A stretch of 64,000 nucleotides of DNA from G963665495 sp963667575. Its GTDB lineage: Bacteria; Desulfobacterota; Desulfovibrionia; Desulfovibrionales; Desulfovibrionaceae. The translations under genes and the position numbers were made by a program. The notes beneath the pieces are model-generated. The model saw only the letters and a program-made list of their open reading frames with translations, searched no databases and was not told the origin of the DNA. The stretch lies in contig CAXXHY010000001.1 of assembly GCA_963667575.2 (NCBI GenBank), positions 1-64,000 on the forward strand. The letters are read 5' to 3'. Positions 8,254-17,517 of the stretch are shown piece after piece (positions within the stretch are counted from its first letter, which is position 1; every line of letters begins with the position of its first letter).

Positions 8254-9264
8254 ATGATCCAATCGGTGGAAACCGCCCTGGCCGGATCTGTCACCGGCCA
8301 GACCCAATGTCCCAATTGCGGGCACAAAGGCGTCTCTGGCGAGGCCGTATGTACGCAATGCGGACAATCCATGTATACCCGAAATCAGGGTATCTCTGAC
8401 GAAATTTCTGCCGAAACAGACCCCCGCAACATTGAAGCCGCCTACGAACAGTCTCCTGCCGAGTGGGAGGAAGGTTCCAACAAAACCGGCCTGCAGGCTG
8501 TAGCTCTGGAAGCTGCCTGGAGTACGGAGGAATCTGATGAACTTGGTTCAGAGGCTGAAGAAGACACCTCCGACCCTACCGATACGCAGTTGTCCAAAGC
8601 CGAACAGGACGATGTCCGCGAACTTCAGGATCGCGACCAGGAAGTCAGGGCGCATGAACAGGCGCATATCGCAGCAGGCGGAAATGTCGTACAGGGCAGC
8701 GCTAGCTACACCTACGAGACCGGGCCTGACGGCAAGCAATACGCCATAGGCGGCGAAGTCTCCGTGGATGTATCCAGCGTTCCGGGAGATCCTGAGGCAA
8801 CGCAGGAAAAGGCCCAGGCGGTTCGCCGCTCGGCCATGGCTCCTGCAAGTCCGTCCGCCCAGGATCAGAATGTCGCAGCCAAAGCCGCCCAGATGGAAGC
8901 GGAGGCACGTACGGAGAAGCAGGAACAGGAAGTTGAAGAAACACAGGAAAACAACGGAATTGAAATTCAGGATTCCGAATCAGACATTACAGAGGCCGGA
9001 ACCGAGGCTATGGCGACAAGCTCCCTGACCGAGGCCATGAAAGCCATGGAACAGCGCTCGGATCTTGCCGCACGAACCGAACAAACTATGAGAAACTCCC
9101 GCCAGTCGTACGCAGCTGAAAACGACATGGAATCCAGCCAGATTCAAAAAGCCCGATTCATCAACAAACTACGTATAGCAATCTCTTTCTGCCTGCTTGC
9201 TGCTAACCTGATGCTATTTTGGGCGCAGTTTTTTCCTTTTAATGTGACACCCCCAACAGCATGA
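8254..9264 (+). CDS. SprA-related putative metalloprotease with N-terminal zinc ribbon
   Basis: 336 aa. An N-terminal zinc ribbon has paired cysteines (CPNCG at about 23 and CTQCG at about 37). An acidic linker follows, and then the conserved SprA-type core: VRAHEQAHIAAGG with an HExxH-like motif (HEQAH), SYTYETGPDGKQYAIGGEV and the rest to about residue 195. The C-terminal part is rich in Glu and Ala (probable coiled coil) and ends in a hydrophobic segment (ISFCLLAANLMLFWAQFF), so the protein may be tail-anchored. ATG 8254 follows GAGGTGT. Protease activity is inferred from the motif alone. It stands alone between two terminators. Closest family I know: putative metalloprotease CJM1_0395 / SprA. 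Confidence 0.75.
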   Translation: MIQSVETALAGSVTGQTQCPNCGHKGVSGEAVCTQCGQSMYTRNQGISDEISAETDPRNIEAAYEQSPAEWEEGSNKTGLQAVALEAAWSTEESDELGSEAEEDTSDPTDTQLSKAEQDDVRELQDRDQEVRAHEQAHIAAGGNVVQGSASYTYETGPDGKQYAIGGEVSVDVSSVPGDPEATQEKAQAVRRSAMAPASPSAQDQNVAAKAAQMEAEARTEKQEQEVEETQENNGIEIQDSESDITEAGTEAMATSSLTEAMKAMEQRSDLAARTEQTMRNSRQSYAAENDMESSQIQKARFINKLRIAISFCLLAANLMLFWAQFFPFNVTPPTA

Positions 9265-9281
9265 GGAACGTTCTGTATTGT

Positions 9282-9317
9282 TGATAAAAATGCGGGCTTC
9301 GCCAGGCGAAGCCCGCA
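9282..9317. terminator. Terminator between convergent genes (T-run on minus strand)
   Basis: TGCGGGCTTCGCC (9291-9303) pairs with GGCGAAGCCCGCA (9305-9317). A run of A at 9286-9290 gives the T-run on the minus strand, so it mainly ends the EF-G paralogue transcript. The stem resembles the one after sufB. Confidence 0.85.
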
Positions 9318-9324
9318 TCGGATA

Positions 9325-11387
9325 TTATTCTTCGGCTTTTTTACTGTCCTCTATGACCTTTTCCGCCACTGGGGGTGGCGCTTCCTCATAGTGATCGAAT
9401 TCCATGATGAAAGTGCCCTGTCCGCCGGTCATGGACCGCAGGTCCGGAGCGTACCGCAGCACTTCGCTCATGGGAACGTGAGCCTTGATTTCGGTGACGC
9501 CGCCTTCCGCATCGGATCCGAGAACCTTGCCGCGACGGCTGGAAAGATCACCGATGACATCACCCATGTTTTCGTCGGGGATGGTGACGGTCAGCAGTAC
9601 GATGGGCTCCAGCAAAATGGGTTTGCATTTTTCCATGGCCTTTTTAAAAGCCAGCGAACCGGCAACCTTGAAGGCCATTTCCGAGGAGTCGACGTTATGA
9701 AACGAACCGTCGTACAGAGTCACCTTGAAATCCACCACCGGATAGCCGGCCAGGTAGCCCCTCCGTGCTGATTCCTGAACGCCCTTGTCCACAGCGGGAA
9801 TATATTGCTTGGGAATAACGCCGCCGACAATGGCGTCGACGAATTCGTATCCCGCACCACTGGGCTGGGCTTCCATACGGATCCAGCAATCACCGAACTG
9901 GCCGCGTCCGCCGGTCTGCTTTTTATGGCGGCCCTGGACTTCGGCCTTGCCCTTGATGGTTTCCCTGTAGGGCACCTTGGGCGCTTTGAGCACTATTTCC
10001 GTCTTATAGCGACGCTTGGCCCGCTCGACCGAGGTTTCAATGTGCATCTGCCCCATGCCGGAAAGCAGAATGTCGCTGGATTCCTCATCGCGTGACAATT
10101 TGAGCGTGATGTCTTCGTCCAAAAGCTTGTTTATCGCGGTGTAGACCTTGTCTTCCTCGCCCTTTTCCTTGGGAGCGAGCGCGTAGGTAATCAACGTGGG
10201 CGGCAATTTGGGAGCAATGAGCTTAAAGTTGCCTTTTTCGTCGCAGAAAGTATCGCCGGTGTCCGTATTCTTGAGCTTGGCCACGGCGAAAATAGCGCCC
10301 GGCCCCTGGGGTTCCTTGGTCTGATTCTGGGTCTTGCCGGTCAGCAGCAGCAACTGTCCGACACGTTCGGGCTCGTCCTTGATGGCATTCTTGTAGGTGC
10401 TGTCAGGATTGAACGTTCCGGAAAGCACGCGGAATACGCTGAGTTGTCCGGCAAAAGGATCGGCGATGGTTTTAATGACAAAAGCCGACACAGGTTGATC
10501 GGGCGATGAAACGCGTTCCTGATCGCCTTCAGCCAGCCAGGGCGCTTTCCGCTCCAGGGGAGAAGGAAACAAGGCCTGAACGGCGTCCAGCAACTGTGCG
10601 CCGCCCTGATTTTCCAGTGCCGACCCCACGCATACGGGTACCAGTGCTCCGGACAAGACGCCCAGACGCAATCCTTCACTGACTTCTTCAGGAGTGAGTT
10701 CCCCTTCCTCAAGGTATTTTTCCATGAGTTCTTCATCGCTTTCAGCGATGTTTTCAATGGCGGTCTCACGGATGACTTCAATTTCCTCAGCCAGGTCGGC
10801 CGGAACATCTGCTTTGCTAAATTTACCATCGGCCTCGAACATGTAGGCCGTATCGTTCAGAACATCCACTACGCCCTTGAAATCGGCCTGCTGGCCGATG
10901 GGCACGAACAGAGGCACGGTCTTCATGCCCAGCATGCTGCCGAGGCCCTGAAGAGCCATGTCGTAATCCGCCCTGTCGCGGTCCAGTTTGTTGATGAATA
11001 CAATTGCAGCAATTCTGCCTTTCGTACCAGCTTCCAATATTTTTTAGCCAAAGGACGTACGCCATCTACCGCGTCGATGGTGAATACTACCGCATCAGCG
11101 CCGATAAGAAGAAACTCAAGATCGCCATTGAAGTTCCCGTCACCGGGCATATCAATAAAAAAGTGCGGATTCTTGTTCCACTCGAACTGGGCAAACCCGG
11201 GCTGAATGCTGCCACGGCGTTTGATCTCCTCGGGCTCGTAATCCAGCGAGGTGGTTCCTTCTTCAATCTTTCCCAAACGGTTGATTACGCCGCTTTGAAA
11301 AAGAAGCATCTCCGCCAGGGATGTTTTACCACATCCGCCGGCGCCTATGATCGCGTATGTCCTTTGCGAATCCAGCGCTTTGGCCAT
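9325..11387 (-). pseudogene. Elongation factor G-like translational GTPase (second copy), frameshifted
   Basis: About 687 aa, an EF-G paralogue distinct from the canonical fusA at 58366-60435. GTPase motifs: P-loop GAGGCGKTSLAE, which departs from the usual AHxDxGKT; switch II DMPGDGNF in place of DxPGH; G4 NKLDRDRADYD. EF-G domains II-V follow, with GMGQMHIETSVERAKRRY and a domain IV/V ending in ATGATG-free acidic tail EEAPPPVAEKVIEDSKKAEE. The frame breaks near 11027; adding one G (AAGGCAGGAATT) joins VRKAG to IAAIVFINKLD. Such EF-G-like proteins often lack the ordinary elongation role; the altered P-loop suggests a specialised function. Start ATG 11387 is preceded by GGAGTA. Confidence 0.8.
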
Positions 11388-11601
11388 GTACTACTCCTCG
11401 TTATACGATTACGTTGTGTTTTATTGCCCTCGACACCTTTCCCGGAATATTTTAGGAGCGTAACTCCTTATGGTATACAATCCGCGAATCGGATAGAAAT
11501 AGAAAGAGCACGAGAGCATTGTCAAGTACCAACCCGTCGAACTCACGACCATATTCGTGCATACAACTGAATTTATTAAATTAAATAATATGGAGCCAAT
11601 T
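11388..11601. other. Divergent promoter region
   Basis: 214 bp between the EF-G paralogue (minus) and the ParB-like gene (plus). It is AT-rich towards the right and must hold both promoters. I could not assign -10/-35 boxes with confidence. Confidence 0.4.
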
Positions 11602-12612
11602 ATGGCAAAACTCCTTTCCCTATCACCGCAATCCATAGATATCGATTGTCCGTGGATTCTGCATCAAAAAAATCCTTCCGACCAGCTGCTGGAGTCCATC
11701 CAAAACCTCGGACAGTTGTCCCCCGTACTCGTAGTACGCAGCCTCCGTGTAAATGACGGCCCTGAATTTCGGCTTGTCTGCGGCTCAGCCAGAGTAAAGG
11801 CGCTGGCGCAACTCCACAAGGAAGTTCTGGCGCTGGAGGTCGAGGCAGACGAAGCGCACTGCTGCCTGCTCTATCTGGACAGTAACAACAGCTCCGCCCT
11901 TGCTCAACCCGACATGGGGCTCGCCCTTGCGGCATTGCGTTTTCTCACTCCCCGGATCAAGACATCCGAACTCGATGCCCTGCTCCCCCCCCGGCTGGGC
12001 CTTGCCGTGAAAAGCCGCGGATGGAAGCGCCTGACGGCCTGGTGCGCATGTTTCAGCCCGGACGATCCCTACAATACGCATCTTTTCCAAGGGCGCCTGC
12101 CTCTGGACCTGATCGACGAACTGCAGCGTATGGACGAACACGAACGTCAAAAGCTGGAGCCCTTTTTCGCCTCATTCGGCTGGTCGCGGAGCAGCGCCAT
12201 GCAATTCTGCAACATGCTCCGGGAAACCGCCTTGGGAACTGAAACAGACATCGTGACACTCATTGATCAGGGAAAGCTCGACAAAGTACTCCAGGATGTC
12301 CTGGAATCCGGTCTGTCTCCCAAAGACGCCACGGAAAGACTGCTCGCCAAGGTGCGATTGATGCGCTACCCCACACTGCAGCGGCTGCAATCCCGCTTCA
12401 ACGATCTGGTTAAATCTCTGGCTGCCGGGACTTCCTGGCGCATAGAGCATACGCAGAATTTCGAATCTCCGGCTCTGCAGCTCACCACCCAGGTCAAATC
12501 ACGGGCCGAGCTGGAAAAAATTCTGGGCGAACTGCAACGGATATCGGAAACAGATCTTTGGGAAACCATCTGGAATCTTGCAGAAAACAATCCGGACGGA
12601 GGCCTGCGGTGA
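11602..12612 (+). CDS. ParB/sulfiredoxin-fold N-terminal domain protein
   Basis: 336 aa from ATG 11602, chosen because TGGAG lies 6 nt upstream. The N-terminal 90 residues look like a ParB N-terminal (ParBc) domain: NPSDQLLESIQNLGQLSPVLVV followed by EFRLVCGSARVKALAQL, matching the box I/box II pattern of the CTPase fold. The central and C-terminal parts are helical and do not show the usual ParB helix-turn-helix or dimer domain that I can recognise. It lies far from any parA, so chromosome partitioning is unlikely. Its stop overlaps the GTG start of the next gene by four bases, so the two are translationally coupled and probably work together. Function unknown. Confidence 0.65.
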   Translation: MAKLLSLSPQSIDIDCPWILHQKNPSDQLLESIQNLGQLSPVLVVRSLRVNDGPEFRLVCGSARVKALAQLHKEVLALEVEADEAHCCLLYLDSNNSSALAQPDMGLALAALRFLTPRIKTSELDALLPPRLGLAVKSRGWKRLTAWCACFSPDDPYNTHLFQGRLPLDLIDELQRMDEHERQKLEPFFASFGWSRSSAMQFCNMLRETALGTETDIVTLIDQGKLDKVLQDVLESGLSPKDATERLLAKVRLMRYPTLQRLQSRFNDLVKSLAAGTSWRIEHTQNFESPALQLTTQVKSRAELEKILGELQRISETDLWETIWNLAENNPDGGLR

Positions 12613-13733
12613 GTCAGTCGCCCCCTTTTCCCCGTCATTTGCGTACGATCAAAACCGTCTGGGCTGATCCCGAAACCACGCATACGCCCCTTTACGACCG
12701 ATTGCGTCAACGCCTGCCGGATCTTCCCTGGTTCGAAGGTCCCCCGCAAAAAGACCAGGTTGATGCCTACGGCGGCCATGCGCTCTACCTGAAACATTAC
12801 AAAGGCGCTTTTCTGCGTTTTTGCCCTGGCACGCGCGTATATAATTGCTGTGGTTACCGCATCCTGCACATTGGTGAAAACTGCCCTGTGGGCTGCTCCT
12901 ACTGCATCCTGCAGGCCTATTTTCAGGACAGAGTGCTGAAAATCTGGGCCAACCAGGAAGATCTGTTCAAAGAGCTGGATGCTGCGTTCAGTGTCAATCC
13001 GGCCCTGAGGTACCGGGTGGGTACCGGCGAATTCACGGATTCCCTGGCCCTCGAACAGCTGACGGGATACAGCGCCGACCTGGTTGGTTTTCTGACGGAT
13101 TATCCCAATGTCCGGCTGGAATTGAAAAGCAAGGTGGTGGACCTCTCATGGCTCTCTGCGGCGCGCAATCCGGCACTCGTACTCCCGGCCTGGTCCTTGA
13201 ACGCCCCTGCTATGACACGCAAAGAAGAAGGGCTGGCATCCTCGCTGGAGGAACGCCTGGCTGCGGCCAGAGAATGCGCCGCACTGGGCTTCAAGGTCTG
13301 TCTCCATTTCGACCCCATACTTCGCTATCCCGGATGGGACAGCCGCACTGACGGATACCCGGCCATAGTGGACATGATTTTCGATTATCTGAAGCCCGAA
13401 GACATTGCCTACATGAGCCTTGGCAATTTTCGTTTCATGCCGGACCTCAAGGCCGCCATCGAGCGTTCGCGTGCTTCTGGTCGCGGGCCGGCCTATTTGT
13501 ATAACGAATTCATCCCAGGCCTGGACAACAAGCAGCGTTTGCTGCGCCCGCTGCGGGTGGAGCAATACCGGCTCATCGTCCATGCCTTGCGCAGCCACGG
13601 CTTTGACCCGCACGGCAATCAACTGTATTTTTGCATGGAGTCCGACGAAGTCTGGAAGGCCGTACTGGACCGTACGCCGGGTGGAACCGGAGGGTTGACC
13701 GAACAACTCATGGATGCCGCCTTCAAACGCTGA
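12609..13733 (+). CDS. Radical SAM protein, spore photoproduct lyase (SPL)-like
   Basis: 374 aa. The GTG start at 12609 follows GGAGG and overlaps the upstream TGA. The cluster motif is in ILHIGENCPVGCSYCILQ (CxxxCxxC). Downstream are GTGEFTDSLALEQLTGYSADL, LELKSKVVDLSWL, PAWSLNAPAMTRKEEGLASS, HFDPILRYPGWD and YLYNEFIP. These fit the SplB family, which reverses the thymine dimer called spore photoproduct in spore formers. Desulfovibrio-type bacteria do not sporulate, so the substrate here is uncertain; repair of another lesion or a distinct radical reaction is possible. It forms a coupled pair with the ParB-like gene and is followed 33 bp later by an ion channel gene. Confidence 0.78.
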   Translation: MSQSPPFPRHLRTIKTVWADPETTHTPLYDRLRQRLPDLPWFEGPPQKDQVDAYGGHALYLKHYKGAFLRFCPGTRVYNCCGYRILHIGENCPVGCSYCILQAYFQDRVLKIWANQEDLFKELDAAFSVNPALRYRVGTGEFTDSLALEQLTGYSADLVGFLTDYPNVRLELKSKVVDLSWLSAARNPALVLPAWSLNAPAMTRKEEGLASSLEERLAAARECAALGFKVCLHFDPILRYPGWDSRTDGYPAIVDMIFDYLKPEDIAYMSLGNFRFMPDLKAAIERSRASGRGPAYLYNEFIPGLDNKQRLLRPLRVEQYRLIVHALRSHGFDPHGNQLYFCMESDEVWKAVLDRTPGGTGGLTEQLMDAAFKR

Positions 13734-13766
13734 GGAATGATCCCCGACCAACATAAGGAGAACCAG

Positions 13767-14591
13767 ATGCCTCGCCGACGCTCCGAGCAGACATCTCCCT
13801 GGCGACACACCCTGCATGAAATCATTTTCGAGGCCGACACGCCTGCAGGAAAAGCCTTTGACCTGGCGTTGATCGTCTCCATTCTGCTTTCGGTACTGGT
13901 GGTCATGCTGGACAGCATTCCAAAGCTGCACGCCTCCTATGGCGGCATATTGCTGTTCGCCGAATGGATGTTCACCCTGCTGTTCACGCTGGAACTGATC
14001 CTGCGTCTGCTGTGCGTCAGACGTCCCTGGCGCTATGCCATCAGTTTTTTCGGCCTGGTGGACATCCTGGCCATCCTTCCCACCTATCTGAGCCTGCTCA
14101 TCCCCAGTACGCACTATTTGCTGGTTATCAGAGTGCTTCGATTGCTGCGCATTTTCCGGGTGCTCAAGCTGGTTCCCTATGTTGGCGAAGCCCAGGCATT
14201 GCTTGCGGCATTACGGGCCAGCCGCCGCAAGATTCTCGTATTTCTGAGCGCGGTTTTAAGTCTGGTAGTTATCTTCGGCTCGCTGATGTACGTCATTGAA
14301 GGAGAAGCAAACGGTTTTACCAGCATTCCCATCAGCATATACTGGGCAGTGGTCACCTTGACGACAGTGGGCTATGGCGACATTTCACCAAAAACAGACC
14401 TTGGACAAACCCTGGCTGCCGGTATCATGATCCTGGGCTATGCCATTCTGGCCGTACCAACAGGAATTGTCACAGTGGAAATGTCTCGTCTGCCCAGGGG
14501 GGGCATATCCACTCAGGCCTGTCCGGCGTGCGGAGCTGAAGGACATGATACGGACGCTGTTTTCTGTAAAAAATGCGGGAGCAAGTTGTAA
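13767..14591 (+). CDS. Voltage-gated-type potassium channel with C-terminal zinc ribbon
   Basis: 274 aa from ATG 13767, picked over 13737 because TAAGGAG lies 6 nt upstream. It has six hydrophobic segments. The fourth (YLLVIRVLRLLRIFRVLKLVP) carries regularly spaced Arg residues like an S4 voltage sensor. The pore loop has the K+ selectivity filter TTVGYGD at about residue 202. After S6 comes a zinc ribbon, CPACG and CKKCG, at the very C-terminus, an unusual tail for Kv-type channels that might sense metal or redox state. Transport of K+ is inferred from the filter. It is the last gene before a 0.7-kb AT-rich gap. Confidence 0.88.
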   Translation: MPRRRSEQTSPWRHTLHEIIFEADTPAGKAFDLALIVSILLSVLVVMLDSIPKLHASYGGILLFAEWMFTLLFTLELILRLLCVRRPWRYAISFFGLVDILAILPTYLSLLIPSTHYLLVIRVLRLLRIFRVLKLVPYVGEAQALLAALRASRRKILVFLSAVLSLVVIFGSLMYVIEGEANGFTSIPISIYWAVVTLTTVGYGDISPKTDLGQTLAAGIMILGYAILAVPTGIVTVEMSRLPRGGISTQACPACGAEGHDTDAVFCKKCGSKL

Positions 14592-15286
14592 GAGTCTCCC
14601 TACAATAGAGCCTTGTTTCCCTACACTCTGCTCATGACAAAATTAAAATTTATAGTAGACATCTCACTACGATGGTAGCCGTTTTTCACAACAATTCCAT
14701 GAATTGATTCTTCCTGCTCTTTTACAAAATTGAATATTTCGCACCTTTTTTGTATCCAGATTCCTTTTTTATATCCATAATTCAAGTTTCATTCGGATCA
14801 TAATCCGCACAAAATACATCACAATATCCTTTATTTTTGAAATATTTTTTTAGAATCATCTTAGTTTTTTTATTTTATATTGCATTTATTCTTTTATTCC
14901 GCTAAAATTAACAATTAATTATCATTCAAACTATGAAAGGCATGTATTTTTTTGAGTTATCTTTAGAATATCTTAAAATTTATTTTTAAATACTTCCTAC
15001 TAAAGATAAAAAGAAAAATTACATTAAAAACTGTTTACTTTCAGTAGCTCAAGCTATTCCCCTATATAGTTTTACAGAGAGTTGCTGATAAGCTTTTTCC
15101 TCCTTTTGGCGAAAGGTAATACTATGAAAACTTAGCAGACGCAGTAGTCCTATCTAAACGTATTCACTAATCCTATAAATTAGGGGAATAGGATTGTCTT
15201 AATAAGTGTTAGAAAGATGATCATTGTGGGGGGGCTCCTGCAATCGATGCATCGACATAGATCATTCTGCTTTTCCAGGAGTCATT
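14592..15286. other. AT-rich intergenic region upstream of the chemotaxis receptor
   Basis: 695 bp without a gene. Very AT-rich, especially 14640-15010, with long A and T runs. The last 200 bases are less skewed and hold a possible structured leader (15081-15200). No GAACAT repeats of the kind seen at 785-1706 occur here. Confidence 0.55.
15081..15200 (+). promoter_or_regulatory. Possible structured leader before MCP gene (weak GEMM-like resemblance)
   Basis: AGTCCTAT (15145-15152 region) can pair with ATAGGATT (15188-15195 region), and a short CCTTT/AAAGG stem lies upstream. The order GAAAGG..., a GAAA loop, GACGCA and then TCTAA loosely follows the c-di-GMP-I (GEMM-I) riboswitch, a class often found before chemotaxis receptors. 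The conserved CAAACC segment is not evident, so this is only a candidate. Confidence 0.25.
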
Positions 15287-17443
15287 ATGAAAATTCAGTA
15301 CAAGCTTTTTATCATGGTCGGGTTGCCCATTTGTGCTCTCATAGCCATCTCTTTGATCGGGTTCATGAATTTCAAAGGGGTAAAAACAGAAATTCAGGTA
15401 GCCAACAAATTGCATCTTGACCGGGCTACAATGATTAATGGTGATCGTGATGCCTACCAGGCGCAGCGTGCTCTTGAAATCGCCATTGATGCAGACAATG
15501 CCGAGGATCTCAATACAGGAAAATCTGATGTTATAACGAACATCCAACAGACATGGGACAGAATCAATGAGCCGGCCAAGGATTTTCCACCGGAAATGCA
15601 AAATCAATTCAATGACTTTTCCAATGAATTCACTAAATGGAAAGAAAACAACACGAAAATACTCTCTTTGTCCGAGGCAATCCTTTCTGTAAACAACGCT
15701 CGTAAAAATGCCTTCACAGAAGCTTATGCCATATTCGGAAAAATGCGTGATGACGTCGACAAAATCACTGATATCGTCAGTGAGCAACTCAAGGATCATT
15801 ATCTTGGAGAAGCCAGACGTCTTCAACTGGAAAACGCCGTCATACTGGTGCTGAATGGAGATCGAGACGCCTATCAGGCGTATGTAGGATTGCTGTTGGT
15901 GTCACGAACCAAAGACCAGGAAGAACTCAAAAAACAGGCTGCCGTGTTTTTTGAAAACGCCCAACAGGTCAAAGAGCGGGTCACAGAAGCTGCTGATATC
16001 AGCGGTGGAGACTCGCTTCCGCTGAAAAAAAGTTTTCTCGAGCATTACAACACATGGGAAAAAGCCGCAAAAACAGTCGTAGACCTTTCACAGTCGAGCT
16101 TTGCAGACAATCGTGCCATAGAAAACGGAACCAGAGAAAGCTATTCCACCTTTGACTCCATGCGCAATGTCATTGACAAGCTGGGAGAAGCGGAAGCCAG
16201 CCGCGTGGAAAACAGTATTGCCGGCATGAATGCATCGATCGACCAAACCGTGCTGATTTTCATAATCCTGTCGGTTGTGTTCATACTCGTCTCTTTTGTC
16301 CTGGCCTTCTTTATTTCCCAGCGTATTTCCAATGGCGTCAATAAAAGCACCTCCGCCGCCCAACAGATTGCCCAGGGAGACTTCAACATCGATCTCCAAT
16401 CCAGCGGCAACGATGAAATCGCCGCACTGGGCAACGCACTGAACAGCATGGCGAACACGCTCAAGGCCAATAATGAAGAGATCCAGCATAAAAGCGCCCT
16501 TGCAGAAAAGGAAGCCGCCGAAGCCTTGAAAGCCTCCGAACAGGCCCAGGAAGCCATGAAGCGGGCAGAAAGCGCAAAAAGTGAAGGCTTGCGGGCCGCT
16601 GCGGACAAACTTGAAAGTGTTGTCAAGAATGTCACGATTTTCTGCAATAATCTCAGCGAACAATCGGAAAGCATTCGTAGCGGCTCCGAGATTCAGGCCG
16701 ACAGAATCGCCAGCACTGCCACTGCCATGGAAGAAATGAACGCCACGGTTCTCGAAGTGGCGCGCAATTCCAGCGAAGCGGCCAGTCTGGGAGAAAACGC
16801 CAAGGACAACGCCCAGAAAGGCGCGGCCATCGTGGATGATTCACTCAAGGCCATGACGCTGACGCACCATCAGACGCAGGAACTGAAAAAAAGCATGGAT
16901 GCCCTTGGGTTGAAAACCGAAGAAATCGGCAATATCATGAATGTGATCGAAGACATAGCCGACCAGACCAACCTGCTGGCGCTCAACGCGGCCATCGAAG
17001 CGGCCCGCGCCGGTGAGGCAGGAAGAGGTTTTGCCGTAGTGGCCGACGAGGTACGCAAACTGGCCGAAAAGACCATGAATGCCACCAAAGAAGTGGGAGA
17101 ATCCATAAGGACCATCCAGGGCGCGGCCGAACTCAACATGCAGTCGGTGGACAAGGCACTGGAAAGCCTTAACAAAGCAGTGAAACTGTCGCAGGAATCC
17201 GGCACCATGCTCGGAGATATTGTTGAAGTTTCCGTACAGACGGCTTCGCAAGTACTTGGAATCGCAACGGCAGCCGAAGAACAATCCGCGACCAGCGAAG
17301 AAATCAGTCTGGCCGTTGCTGAAATCAACCAGGTGACTACTGAAAACATGAAGTACGTTCATGCTTCAACAGACTCAATACGGGAACTGTCGGACCAAGT
17401 GGAAGAGTTGAACTCTCTCATTGAAGAACTGAAATCGGCCTGA
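15287..17443 (+). CDS. Methyl-accepting chemotaxis protein with duplicated helical sensor domain
   Basis: 718 aa from ATG 15287 with CCAGGAG upstream. TM1 is at about residues 6-27 and TM2 (VLIFIILSVVFILVSFVLAF) at about 320-342. The periplasmic part repeats itself: GDRDAYQA occurs at about residues 51 and 190, each starting a helical bundle, as in bimodular (HBM-type) sensors. A HAMP domain follows TM2, then the signalling domain with the perfectly conserved hairpin tip (DIADQTNLLALNAAIEAARA, then GEAGRGFAVVADEVRKLAE). Methylation helices flank it (TATAMEEMNATVLEVARNS and EEQSATSEEISLAVAEINQV). No C-terminal CheR-binding pentapeptide is present. The ligand is unknown. It is monocistronic with its own terminator. 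Confidence 0.95.
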   Translation: MKIQYKLFIMVGLPICALIAISLIGFMNFKGVKTEIQVANKLHLDRATMINGDRDAYQAQRALEIAIDADNAEDLNTGKSDVITNIQQTWDRINEPAKDFPPEMQNQFNDFSNEFTKWKENNTKILSLSEAILSVNNARKNAFTEAYAIFGKMRDDVDKITDIVSEQLKDHYLGEARRLQLENAVILVLNGDRDAYQAYVGLLLVSRTKDQEELKKQAAVFFENAQQVKERVTEAADISGGDSLPLKKSFLEHYNTWEKAAKTVVDLSQSSFADNRAIENGTRESYSTFDSMRNVIDKLGEAEASRVENSIAGMNASIDQTVLIFIILSVVFILVSFVLAFFISQRISNGVNKSTSAAQQIAQGDFNIDLQSSGNDEIAALGNALNSMANTLKANNEEIQHKSALAEKEAAEALKASEQAQEAMKRAESAKSEGLRAAADKLESVVKNVTIFCNNLSEQSESIRSGSEIQADRIASTATAMEEMNATVLEVARNSSEAASLGENAKDNAQKGAAIVDDSLKAMTLTHHQTQELKKSMDALGLKTEEIGNIMNVIEDIADQTNLLALNAAIEAARAGEAGRGFAVVADEVRKLAEKTMNATKEVGESIRTIQGAAELNMQSVDKALESLNKAVKLSQESGTMLGDIVEVSVQTASQVLGIATAAEEQSATSEEISLAVAEINQVTTENMKYVHASTDSIRELSDQVEELNSLIEELKSA

Positions 17444-17475
17444 TCATCCGATCAGCCCGGACAACCGAAACGAGT

Positions 17476-17517
17476 ACGGCAGTTCACTCGAGCAGGAGCG
17501 AACTGCCGTTTTTTTTT
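17476..17517 (+). terminator. Rho-independent terminator after MCP gene
   Basis: ACGGCAGTTC (17476-17485) pairs with GAACTGCCGT (17500-17509), followed by eight or more T. The T-run overlaps the last codon of the convergent SPOR gene. Confidence 0.9.
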
